Source: Caldilineaceae bacterium | Lineage (GTDB): Bacteria > Chloroflexota > Anaerolineae > Caldilineales > Caldilineaceae | Direction of reading: 5' to 3' | DNA: 7,205 nucleotides | NCBI GenBank assembly: GCA_012032975.1 | Contig: JAAUPU010000134.1 | Span: forward strand, 1 to 7,205 | Shown here: piece after piece, positions 1 to 6,077 of the stretch | Numbering within the stretch: position 1 is the stretch's first letter | Layout: every line of letters starts with the position of its first letter | Program-made: the position numbers and the translations under genes | Notes under the pieces: model-generated | Seen by the model: the letters and a program-made list of their open reading frames with translations, nothing else | What the model was told of the DNA's origin: nothing | The model's database searches: none

Positions 1-497
1 TCCAGGTTCTCCTCGACATCCAGGTTGTCGTCATCGATCGGCGGCTGGCGGATGATGGTGTCAAAGTAAAAGCCATCCTTGGGCAAATGTCCGCTGGGGG
101 GCGCGGACCGGTCGCCTTCTGGATACATGAGGATGTCGCCATTCTCCTCCGGCTCGGTGTTGAATGCCTCTGGCACCAATACGGGCGTGCCATCAAAAAA
201 GGTCCACGGTTTCCATCCTTCATTGTGAAAGCCGAACATGGTCTTGGTGCTGCGCAACCCGACCACGTCCACGCCCAAGGCATCCATCAGATCCGGGCCG
301 ATTTCGCCCAGCATTTGATAGGGTTCCACGACCTTGACCGGCGTTCCAGGCTCGTCCAGGCCCAATGCCTGACGCACGGCGTAGACGACGCTGACATGCA
401 TCCCCGTCACCGCGCTCGAACCCAGGTCCAGCGGCACCCGGTCCGGCTCCTGGTGGTTCAATGTACGGCGCACCCGCTCTCTTGAACTCAACATCAT
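1..497 (-). CDS. Uroporphyrinogen decarboxylase (UroD) family protein, methyltransferase-like, 5' part only
   Basis: The first 165 residues are visible; the rest lies beyond base 1. The N-terminus reads SSRERVRRTLNHQEPDRVPLDLG, the opening typical of UroD-fold proteins in the MtaA/MtbA-like branch: a helix with RERV..L.H.EPDRVP, then the first strand. GEIGPDLMDALGVDVVGLR (residues about 64-82) fits the next helix and strand of the TIM barrel. Members of this branch are usually cytoplasmic, and many act in corrinoid-dependent methyl transfer rather than heme synthesis. The substrate cannot be told from this fragment, and the acidic, variable stretch at residues 112-165 is not a heme-pathway signature. 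The start is ATG at 497 with AAAGGA (505-510) seven bases upstream; a second in-frame ATG follows at once (494). The gene is divergent from the VOC gene at 800. The family call is firm; the function is unknown. Confidence 0.85.
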   Translation of the reverse strand, partial: MMLSSRERVRRTLNHQEPDRVPLDLGSSAVTGMHVSVVYAVRQALGLDEPGTPVKVVEPYQMLGEIGPDLMDALGVDVVGLRSTKTMFGFHNEGWKPWTFFDGTPVLVPEAFNTEPEENGDILMYPEGDRSAPPSGHLPKDGFYFDTIIRQPPIDDDNLDVEENL

Positions 498-687
498 TGC
501 TCCATCCTTTCAGACTATCTCCATCAGGCTACAGATGCATCAAGGGCGCACGGCGGGGGCTGTCCCCAGCTTTCGTCTCCTGCGCCTGCCTACTTGATAG
601 CAGGCCCATGCGTTGACGTGGTTGCCAGACTGTTTCCATATCCCGCGCAGATAGGCCGCCATTGACAGTGGGGCGGCAGGTCAGTTT

Positions 688-715
688 TTGAAAACTAGAA
701 CATTTGTTTTATACT
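688..715 (+). promoter_or_regulatory. Sigma70-type promoter for the VOC gene with a dyad in the spacer
   Basis: TTGAAA (688-693) and TATACT (710-715) are 16 bases apart and close to the -35 and -10 consensus. Transcription would start near 722, leaving a leader of about 78 bases. The spacer contains a dyad, AAAAC (691-695) with GTTTT (706-710), enclosing GAAC-N4-GTTT at 698-709. The latter is one base from the GAAC-N4-GTTC core of Gram-positive-type LexA sites. A repressor bound there would cover the promoter. The promoter is well supported by sequence; the regulator is a guess. Confidence 0.6.
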
Positions 716-730
716 GTTTACGGGTCCGGG

Positions 731-747
731 CTGTACAGTGAATACAG
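731..747. promoter_or_regulatory. Small inverted repeat just downstream of the promoter
   Basis: CTGTA (731-735) and TACAG (743-747) are perfect five-base arms with a seven-base gap, in the predicted 5' leader of the VOC transcript about 10-25 bases after the expected start site. It could be an operator half-site pair or chance. It resembles the E. coli LexA box (CTGT-N8-ACAG), but the gap is one base too long. Confidence 0.25.
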
Positions 748-799
748 TCTGCCGCATACCCACTGACTGCCTTTTCAATCTACACAAAGGAGAGTGACC

Positions 800-982
800 A
801 TGACCACGCACACCGCAAAACGCGCTCCCGGCATACCCATCTGGCTCGACCTGATGACGCCTGATCTGGCGGGAGCCACCCATTTTACCGAGAGATGTTT
901 GGATGGGAATATCTGGACACGGGTCCAGATTTCGGCCACTATCACATGGCGCAATTGCGCGGGCTTAACGCTGCAGGGATAG
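800..982 (+). pseudogene. 5' end of the double-VOC gene, out of frame with the rest
   Basis: This reading frame starts at ATG 800 with the Shine-Dalgarno AAAGGAG (786-792) at seven-base spacing; a GTG at 794 is too close to that site. It encodes GIPIWLDLMTPDLAGATHF, the first strand and helix of a VOC domain (compare PNWVDLQTTD in Cfp30B-type proteins), and then loses homology: after the T run at 883-886 the frame reads TERCLDGN and stops at 982. Adding one base in the T run would read F-Y-R-E-M-F-G-W-E-Y, the expected VOC helix and strand. These bases are therefore the true N-terminus (29 residues) of the protein continued by the frame at 895-1566. Confidence 0.75.
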
Positions 983-1566
983 GCCCAATGCAGCCTGGCC
1001 AGGAGATGCCATCGGCTTGGACTATCTACTTTTCCAGTGATGATGCGGCGGCGGATGTCTCCCGCGTCCAGGGGCTGGGCGGACAGATCTTCAGCGACGT
1101 GATGGAGGTTGGCGACTCTGGCAAGATGGCGATTTGCGCCGACCCGACCGGTGCGGTCTTTGGGCTTTGGCAGGCGAACCAACATATCGGCATGGGCATC
1201 GAGGCTGAGGCGGGCGCGATGTCTTGGAGTGAAGTCAACACACGCGATTCTGCCGCCGCACTCGCTTTCTACACCGCGCTCTTCAACCTCTCCTCAGAAA
1301 AATTGGAGGACAGGGACTATTTCATCTTGCAGCGCGGTGGTGAACATGTCTGCGGCATCCTGCAGATGGACGAAAACTGGGAAGGCATCCCACCCCACTG
1401 GATGGGCTACTTTGGCGTCGATGACACCGACGCGGCCGTCGAAAGAGCCACGGCCGCGGGGGGCAGCCTGCGCGTGCCCGCCTTTGACACACCCTACGGC
1501 CGCATCGCCGTGCTGGGCGATCCGTTTGGCGCGGTCTTTATTGTCGTCGACGTGACAACGGAGTAA
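895..1566 (+). CDS. VOC family (glyoxalase/bleomycin resistance fold) two-domain protein, Cfp30B-like; main part after a frameshift
   Basis: The frame carries 223 residues. With the 29 residues encoded from 800 and three bridging residues (Y-R-E), the intact protein would be 255 residues, close to the roughly 260 of Cfp30B-type proteins as I recall them. It has two tandem VOC domains. Domain 1 shows FGWEYLDTGPDFGHYHMAQL and later ADPTGAVFGLWQANQHIG, which is very like Cfp30B. Domain 2 starts at GAMSWSEVNTRDSAAALAFY, with HWMGYFGVDD and GDPFGAVFIVV following. VOC proteins are usually soluble and metal-dependent; for this subgroup the substrate is not established, although such proteins are often annotated as glyoxalases or hydroxylases. 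The ATG at 895 falls inside the first conserved helix, has no convincing ribosome-binding site and is probably not the real start. The natural start is 800, one base out of frame. The gene stands alone and converges with the minus-strand hydrolase gene. Confidence 0.85.
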   Translation: MFGWEYLDTGPDFGHYHMAQLRGLNAAGIGPMQPGQEMPSAWTIYFSSDDAAADVSRVQGLGGQIFSDVMEVGDSGKMAICADPTGAVFGLWQANQHIGMGIEAEAGAMSWSEVNTRDSAAALAFYTALFNLSSEKLEDRDYFILQRGGEHVCGILQMDENWEGIPPHWMGYFGVDDTDAAVERATAAGGSLRVPAFDTPYGRIAVLGDPFGAVFIVVDVTTE

Positions 1567-1588
1567 CCGCGCAAGTCAGGCTGTACCT

Positions 1589-1613
1589 CTTTCTCAGCGA
1601 TACGCTCTGAAAG
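1589..1613 (+). terminator. Weak imperfect hairpin after the VOC gene
   Basis: CTTTC-TC-AGCG pairs with CGCT-CT-GAAAG around an ATA loop, starting 22 bases after the VOC stop. The two-base internal mismatch and the lack of a following T-run make it a weak terminator candidate. Confidence 0.25.
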
Positions 1614-1638
1614 CAGAACGGGGATGGAGTAGAAGAAA

Positions 1639-1665
1639 GAGGCGGCTGCGCAGCGCAGCCGCCTC
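1639..1665 (-). terminator. Rho-independent terminator of the hydrolase gene
   Basis: A perfect 12-bp stem (GAGGCGGCTGCG with its complement) closes a three-base CAG loop. On the minus strand it is followed by TTTCTTCT (the complement of 1631-1638), a T-rich tail. It lies 22 bases past the minus-strand stop at 1688. On the plus strand the tail is not T-rich, so it mainly serves the minus-strand gene, though the stem may also stop the converging VOC transcript. Confidence 0.75.
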
Positions 1666-1687
1666 GCTGATTGGAGAACAGAAGGTT

Positions 1688-2104
1688 CTACTCTGGCAGC
1701 ACCCACTGCGGCGTCATCTCGTCGATGCAGCTTGCATCGGGCGTCTGGGTCGGGTCGGCCAGGAACTGGGTCATCAGGTCCAGACCGCAGCCGCTGAGTT
1801 CGCTGGCATGGCCCATTGCCAACTCGTAGTAGAAGCCGTTGTCGAACCGTGCGTCTGCTTCGGTGCTGAAGTAGGGCTGCATGGCCGGGTCGAAGCTACC
1901 GACCAGCATCAGGGTTGGGACGTCGCTCGTCACCGGGGTGATGGCCGTGTTTGGCGTCGGCGATGTCACTGCCCAGAATTCACAGATGCCCAGACCATCG
2001 TCGATCCAATGAACGGTCGCCCAATCAGCCACCGATGGATCGACATCGGCAGCCGCGAAGTCAGCGCGTACCTGTTCGGCAGTGGACAGAGCGCCCTCGT
2101 GCAT
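1688..2104 (-). pseudogene. C-terminal part of the TAP-like hydrolase, separated from the main frame by a stop
   Basis: This holds 138 residues from the first available ATG, in the same frame as the segment ending in TGA at 2111-2113. It contains the rest of the second alpha/beta-hydrolase domain: VPTLMLVGSFDPAMQP, with the expected catalytic Asp at residue 72, and ELAMGHASE, with the expected catalytic His at residue 99, then a Cys and LDLMTQFLADP. This matches the C-terminal TAP-like domain of S33-type hydrolases. It has no ribosome-binding site of its own and cannot fold as a hydrolase alone, so it is the severed end of the upstream gene and not an independent one. The hairpin at 1639-1665 follows it. 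Confidence 0.8.
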
Positions 2105-2110
2105 ACACCG

Positions 2111-4039
2111 TCATCGCTGTGGGTCAGCCCCAGCTCCAAACGCCCGTACCAGGGCCAGACGCGCCGTGCGTCCGCCAATTCGACTGAGCCAATCCTCAGC
2201 AACGGCCTGGTAGTCGCCGCTTGCCACTGCATCGAGCGCCGCCGGCAAGCCCGTGAATGAACCGGCAAGAAAGATATTTTCGTAGGCGAAATTCACCAGC
2301 ATCAGGTCATCGACCGCGACTTCAATCGACGGTTGACCCTCTTGTTCGACGGTCACGACCACGGGAGCGACACGCAGCGCGGCCAACGTATCATAGAAAT
2401 CGGATGCCAGGGTCGGATAGGCGGCGGCACAGGTCGGATCGGCCGCGCAGACGTCGAAGACAGCGGTCAGTGCCATGTTGAAGCTGCTCAACTGTTCGCC
2501 ATAGTAGTTGACCTCTGGCGGGTTAACCGAATCCAGAATTACGCTACGGACGCCTTCGGAGTGATCGCGGAGCAGTTCCATCAGAACCGGCGTGCCATAG
2601 GAGACACCGACCACGTTGATCTCGTCAAAGCCGAGAGCCGTGCGCAGATCGGCCACATCGGCAGCGGCAGCCGCAACATGGTAAGCGGACAAGTTGTGTC
2701 CTTGGTCGGTCAGCCGCTGATAACAGCGTTGTAGCGCTTCAGCGTTCCACGCAACCTCTTCGCTATAGCTCATACCGGCAAAGTCATCTAGGTCGCCTTC
2801 CAATTCTGGACAGAAGAAGGCCGGCTCAGACAGGGTGGCCCCCCGATACTCCATCAGGAGCATATCGCGATCCGTGCGCAGCACCTGTCCGGGCGGAAGG
2901 CTGGTTGCGAGGAAGGCATAGAATGGACCCGAGGAGCCTGGACCGCCCGGCATGTAGACGACCGGATCGGCGGCCGGATTCGGATTGGCGCTCTTGAACT
3001 TCTGAATGTAGACGCGGGTCAGAGGCCCATCCACCACCGAACGATCCTCTGGAACGATCAGATAGCCACATTCGACCTCTTCGCCCTCAGGGTACGCGTA
3101 CGTGCAATCGGCCGGCTCAAAGCGTGGGACAGGCAGATCGGCCGGCATCTGACCAGTCTCGCCATCAGACGGCGCGAGGAAAGCCATCACGGCATCGGAC
3201 CACGCCGCCGGATCCTCGAACGGCGCAAAGTGGGTCAGTTCGGGCAGAAGGACCAACTCACCGTTGGGAATGGCCGCGGCCATCGTCTCCAAGTGTTCGC
3301 GCACGATCCAATCGTCCAGGTCGCCATCGATCACCAGCGTCGACGCCTGGATCTGACTCAGCATCGCAACTGTGAAGTTCGGCTCGCTGAGGATCAGTTC
3401 CTGTAATCGTGCCAGCATCGTCGGCAGATAGGCTGGGTCCGGTGCTGTGCGGTTGTACTGTTCCTCGAACATGGGAACCATGTCTGCGACGGTGAGCGAC
3501 TCGAACCAGGCCCGGTGATCTGGGGCCAGGCCATCCACGGTATAGTTGGGTCCGTGGGTCACCAGTTTGTCGACGCGGTCAGGATGGCGCATGGCCATGT
3601 CCAGACCTACCGCAGCGCTGCTGGCCCAGCTCACCACATGCGCCTGGTCGATGCCCAGTTCATCCAGAAGCGCCACCGCGTCATCGGCCATGTTGGCCAT
3701 GGTCAGTGGGGTTGCGGCGTCTGTCGATCGGCCGCGACCGCGCGCGTCCATCACAATCACCTGGTATTCCTGCGCCAACAGTTCGGTCAATTCGGCGACA
3801 TCCTCGGTTGTGCGCATATCGCCGGGCATGAAGATCAGCGGTTCACCCACGCCATGGATTTCGTAGTACAGGGCGACGTCGTTGACTTCGGCAATAGCTC
3901 CGTTTTCCGGTAAGTCCTTTGCCGCGGTCGCCGGTTGGGCGGGTTGACTATCGGCGGGGGCAACGAGTGGCTGGCATGCGCTCAACAGGATCGCCGCCAT
4001 GATAAACAGAGAGAGCCATACAGGTTTGCGAACCATCAT
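2111..4039 (-). CDS. Lipoprotein with two tandem alpha/beta-hydrolase domains, the second TAP/S33-like; reading frame interrupted near its end
   Basis: Residues are numbered from the ATG at 4039. That start has AAAGGAG (4045-4051) five bases upstream; GTG 4045 overlaps that site and is unlikely, and ATG 4036 is possible. Residues 1-22 form a lipoprotein signal: R-K, a hydrophobic stretch, then lipobox L-S-A-C with the lipidated Cys at 22, so the protein should be anchored outside the membrane. A Pro/Ala-rich linker follows. Domain 1 (about 50-290) is a classical alpha/beta hydrolase (VIVMDARGRGRS; acid region VIDGDLDDW; H270 in LTHFAPFEDP), but its nucleophile elbow reads SWASS, with Ala at the usual Ser position. 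Domain 2 (about 305 onward) is S33/TAP-like: oxyanion motif GGPGSSG (365-371), then GVSYG with Ser480. Its catalytic Asp and His lie in the piece at 1688-2104, beyond the TGA at 2111. The undisrupted protein would be about 785 residues. The substrate is unknown; the second domain's relatives are aminopeptidases or esterases. A TGGGACG direct repeat lies upstream at 4157-4174. Confidence 0.85.
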   Translation of the reverse strand: MMVRKPVWLSLFIMAAILLSACQPLVAPADSQPAQPATAAKDLPENGAIAEVNDVALYYEIHGVGEPLIFMPGDMRTTEDVAELTELLAQEYQVIVMDARGRGRSTDAATPLTMANMADDAVALLDELGIDQAHVVSWASSAAVGLDMAMRHPDRVDKLVTHGPNYTVDGLAPDHRAWFESLTVADMVPMFEEQYNRTAPDPAYLPTMLARLQELILSEPNFTVAMLSQIQASTLVIDGDLDDWIVREHLETMAAAIPNGELVLLPELTHFAPFEDPAAWSDAVMAFLAPSDGETGQMPADLPVPRFEPADCTYAYPEGEEVECGYLIVPEDRSVVDGPLTRVYIQKFKSANPNPAADPVVYMPGGPGSSGPFYAFLATSLPPGQVLRTDRDMLLMEYRGATLSEPAFFCPELEGDLDDFAGMSYSEEVAWNAEALQRCYQRLTDQGHNLSAYHVAAAAADVADLRTALGFDEINVVGVSYGTPVLMELLRDHSEGVRSVILDSVNPPEVNYYGEQLSSFNMALTAVFDVCAADPTCAAAYPTLASDFYDTLAALRVAPVVVTVEQEGQPSIEVAVDDLMLVNFAYENIFLAGSFTGLPAALDAVASGDYQAVAEDWLSRIGGRTARLALVRAFGAGADPQR

Positions 4040-4140
4040 TGTCACTCCTTTCGGTCATCGTTGACCAGATGATTTGGGCCGGAATTGTCTTGCGACACTG
4101 TCCGGGAATCGATGCAATGCTCTCGACACAATTATCTCGA

Positions 4141-4174
4141 AGCATACGCCGATACCCGTCCCAAAAGCGTCCCA
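4141..4174 (-). promoter_or_regulatory. Candidate SARP-type operator and promoter of the hydrolase lipoprotein gene
   Basis: On the minus strand, 4174-4157 reads TGGGACG-CTTT-TGGGACG: two identical heptamers with a four-base gap and an 11-bp period. Ten bases further on is TATGCT (4146-4141), a plausible -10 about 100 bases before the ATG at 4039. No -35 consensus is present; the repeat occupies that position, as in promoters that depend on SARP-type activators. The same 18 bases occur at 5750-5767 with the same distance to a -10-like hexamer. The repeat is certain, its role inferred. Confidence 0.6.
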
Positions 4175-4221
4175 CTTTTTCCACGTTTGGCACTGGTGTC
4201 CATTCGCCTGCCAGATATGCG

Positions 4222-5685
4222 TTAGAGATCGGCTTCGATAGACAATCCGTACTGATCGCCCAGCCACGCAAACCACTCTGCCTGAAACTTCTCCCAAGGC
4301 ACGCCGTACACAGCAGGCACTATGTCAACCCACGCTTTCCCGTCACGTAAGGCCGACGACAGTGCGGGCAATCTTCCCGGACCATAGGTCTGCACGCCAT
4401 AACTCACCAGCAGCTCCCAGACCAAGGCCGAATAGGGTCGCGGTCCAAATGCTCCCGCTTCGTAGAGATCTCCGGTTGGATCGGGCGGGAAGTCTGGACC
4501 ATCGATCAAGCCGCTCAAGTTGCCGCTGAGAGAGGTCGACGGAGGACCGGACCGCGGTTGAAGCAAGCACGCATGGTCCAGCGCCGACGCGGAGTAGGTG
4601 CGATCCAGCAACCAGTACAGGTAGCAATGATCGACCCGTGCAAGAGCGTTCGGGCTCTCGTTCTTGCCATTGGTTTGGTCTGGGATCATCGTCAAAGCCA
4701 CAAGGCTGTCACGCTGCGCGCCGAGCAGTCCACCGGCGGCGTACAGTTGCCAGAGGGCGATGGCGCTGTCCATCGGTTGGAGATGGAAGGGTCGGGACTC
4801 GCGCCGAACGCGGTCGACCAACGAGGTAACGACACTTTGATAGAGGATCTCCTCCTCGGAATAGTCCACGGGTGCAGGCAACAGAGATGGCGAGGCGACT
4901 ACAACCCATTGGCCCGAAATGACCCTGGAGGTGGGCGCGAATGGTGTATCGGCCAGCGCAAGCTCAACGGCTACCTTTTCGCCTTGGTCAGGCAATCCGT
5001 AGTTGGTCCGAATAGTGCCGTACACCTGATCGAGTCGAGGCAGCACGGCCAACACTGCATTCAGCTCTCGGCTGCGGAAATGAACGATGAAGCGTTCGCT
5101 CTCCATCACACGCGGTGCGCCCATAAAGGCAGCATTCGGCTCGGTGCGCACCCAACCATCCGGCGTCTCGCGGTAGAAGCGGACCGCGCGGAAGCTTCGC
5201 GTCCCCAACTGGCCGTAGTTTACAGTGATGCGCACCTTGACCAGAGCCAGCCGATCGCGCAACTGCACCTCTTCGACTTCGATCTCCTCTGCTTCAGGTT
5301 GCGGCCCAAAGGGAAGCGCCCCCTTTTGAGACTCTGACGTCATTCGCCAACGCCAGTCCGCTGCCGCCTGGTCGTCGATGAGCCTTGTGGAAAAGGCCTG
5401 CGTTTCTTGCTCTTGCGCCCACTGCTCCAAGTCGAGGGTGTGGCGAAGCTCAGTTTCCACTTCAGCAACCTCTTGCTCGGCAAGCCAATAGAGCCGCACG
5501 AAGAAAGCCATCGCGGCCAGCAACGTACCAACAAGAAACAGCGTCGTCAGGTTCAGGTACCGGTCGCGCCAACCGCGCACGCGCCGCGCGGGATCGCCTA
5601 TGTGGTGCGCAACCAGCCGCTTCCAGCCTTCATCATCGCCGTCGTTCACGATCTGCCAGTCGAAGTGTGCCTGTCTGCTGCTCAT
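4222..5685 (-). CDS. Single-pass membrane protein with a degenerate peptidase-MA-like extracytoplasmic region
   Basis: The protein has 487 residues. ATG 5685 is preceded by AAGGA (5693-5697) at seven-base spacing. Residues 1-45 are polar and basic near the membrane (RRVRGWRDRY) and should be cytoplasmic. One transmembrane helix spans about 46-67, followed by a charged helical stretch (68-115) and a mixed alpha/beta region outside. The later part resembles peptidase-MA-like (gluzincin) proteins: a strand reading RFIVHFRS (198-205), VYGTIRTNYGLPDQGEKVAVEL (221-242), and an end with VYGVPWEKFQAEWFAWL (459-475), which is like the family's closing G.s...le..W motif. Where HExxH would be expected, after EEEIL (277-281), the sequence reads YQSVVTSLV, so zinc binding and peptidase activity are unlikely. 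I do not recognise a named family. It lies 182 bases upstream of the hydrolase gene, in the same direction, and both share the TGGGACG repeat upstream. Confidence 0.75.
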   Translation of the reverse strand: MSSRQAHFDWQIVNDGDDEGWKRLVAHHIGDPARRVRGWRDRYLNLTTLFLVGTLLAAMAFFVRLYWLAEQEVAEVETELRHTLDLEQWAQEQETQAFSTRLIDDQAAADWRWRMTSESQKGALPFGPQPEAEEIEVEEVQLRDRLALVKVRITVNYGQLGTRSFRAVRFYRETPDGWVRTEPNAAFMGAPRVMESERFIVHFRSRELNAVLAVLPRLDQVYGTIRTNYGLPDQGEKVAVELALADTPFAPTSRVISGQWVVVASPSLLPAPVDYSEEEILYQSVVTSLVDRVRRESRPFHLQPMDSAIALWQLYAAGGLLGAQRDSLVALTMIPDQTNGKNESPNALARVDHCYLYWLLDRTYSASALDHACLLQPRSGPPSTSLSGNLSGLIDGPDFPPDPTGDLYEAGAFGPRPYSALVWELLVSYGVQTYGPGRLPALSSALRDGKAWVDIVPAVYGVPWEKFQAEWFAWLGDQYGLSIEADL

Positions 5686-5733
5686 CTTGCCTTCCTTGCT
5701 AGAGCCTGGCTAGAACACTCAAGGCTTACGATG

Positions 5734-5767
5734 ATCCTAATCCAAGCCGCGTCCCAAAAGCGTCCCA
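5734..5767 (-). promoter_or_regulatory. Candidate SARP-type operator and promoter of the membrane-protein gene
   Basis: On the minus strand, 5767-5750 reads TGGGACG-CTTT-TGGGACG, identical over 18 bases to the site at 4157-4174. Ten bases after it is TAGGAT (5739-5734), a plausible -10 about 50 bases before the ATG at 5685. The heptamer pair with 11-bp period sits where a -35 box would be. The neighbouring gene at 6078 encodes a BTAD-type regulator, a family known to bind such repeats. Confidence 0.6.
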
Positions 5768-5930
5768 TCGGCCGCGGGTTGGGGCCATCAGTTGGCGCTA
5801 CTCAGTGGCTCAGAATCATGGTACTATGACATCCTTGCATACTTGGCCGCAGCAGATACCGCTCAATTCCCGCTCACATGGGCAATCTGTTCGAAATTCA
5901 TGCACTGCTCCACTGCAAAAAAGCCTCTTT

Positions 5931-6011
5931 GCCACGAATTGACACGAATTGACACGAATTTTCTCTCTGGGGCGGACAAGGCAATTCGTGCTCATTCGTG
6001 AAATTCGTGGC
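5931..6011. repeat. Inverted repeat built from decamer units (CACGAATTGA type)
   Basis: The left arm (5931-5960) is three 10-base units: gccacgaatt, gacacgaatt, gacacgaatt. After a 22-base middle, the right arm (5983-6011) reads aattcgtg, ctcattcgtg, aaattcgtggc, the reverse complement of the left with a few mismatches and one base fewer. The transcript or single strand could fold into a long hairpin. Sequences of the type ATTCGTG-N-ATTCGTG-N-ATTCGTGGC are, from memory, dispersed intergenic repeats in several phyla; I cannot check copy number here. There are no transposase or target-site duplications in view. Confidence 0.7.
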
Positions 6012-6077
6012 TGAACACCTTTTTGTCAGCGCAGCCATGCACCGGTTGGGCTTGGCCGTTTATGTTCGAGCGGCCCC

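Larger units (their letters stand above)
498..799. other. Divergent intergenic region between the UroD-family gene and the VOC gene
   Basis: I see no coding sequence in these 302 bases. The part nearest 498 holds the ribosome-binding site of the UroD-family gene. The middle (about 540-660) is unremarkable, with a short G/C-rich self-complementary stretch near 554-566. The part nearest 799 holds the promoter at 688-715, a small inverted repeat at 731-747 (CTGTA, seven bases, TACAG), and the Shine-Dalgarno sequence AAAGGAG at 786-792, seven bases before the ATG at 800. Confidence 0.6.
5686..6077. other. Divergent intergenic region between the membrane-protein gene and the BTAD regulator gene
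   Basis: I see no credible gene in these 392 bases. The segment next to 5685 holds the ribosome-binding site, the -10-like TAGGAT (minus strand, 5739-5734) and the TGGGACG direct repeat. The middle (about 5770-5930) is less GC-rich than the genes and shows nothing I can name. Then comes the inverted-repeat element at 5931-6011. The last 65 bases lead into the regulator's start without a clear Shine-Dalgarno or promoter. Confidence 0.55.

Noticed and set aside
87..485. Plus-strand frame of 132 codons
   Set aside because: It is antisense to the UroD-family N-terminus, which is clearly recognisable on the minus strand.
731..747. E. coli-type LexA box (CTGT-N8-ACAG)
   Set aside because: The gap between CTGT and ACAG is nine bases, not eight. 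It is kept only as a small inverted repeat.
2111..2113. TGA as a selenocysteine codon in the hydrolase
   Set aside because: The family has no selenoprotein tradition, the position is not a catalytic Cys, and the neighbouring frame explains the region better through two small indels.
3515..3913. Plus-strand frames opposite the hydrolase gene (also around 1808-2734)
   Set aside because: They are shadows of the hydrolase coding sequence, which carries the lipobox and catalytic motifs.
4558..5337. Open frame of 259 codons on the plus strand
   Set aside because: It is antisense to the membrane-protein gene 5685-4222, has no ribosome-binding site, and its product shows no coherent domain. The minus-strand frame has the transmembrane helix, start signals and family-like motifs.
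5939..5954. TTGACA hexamers as -35 boxes for the regulator
   Set aside because: They are part of the decamer repeat units, and no -10-like hexamer lies 15-19 bases downstream.
5792..6001. Small plus-strand frame starting with TTG in the intergenic region
   Set aside because: It runs into the inverted repeat, has no ribosome-binding site, and its composition is not protein-like.
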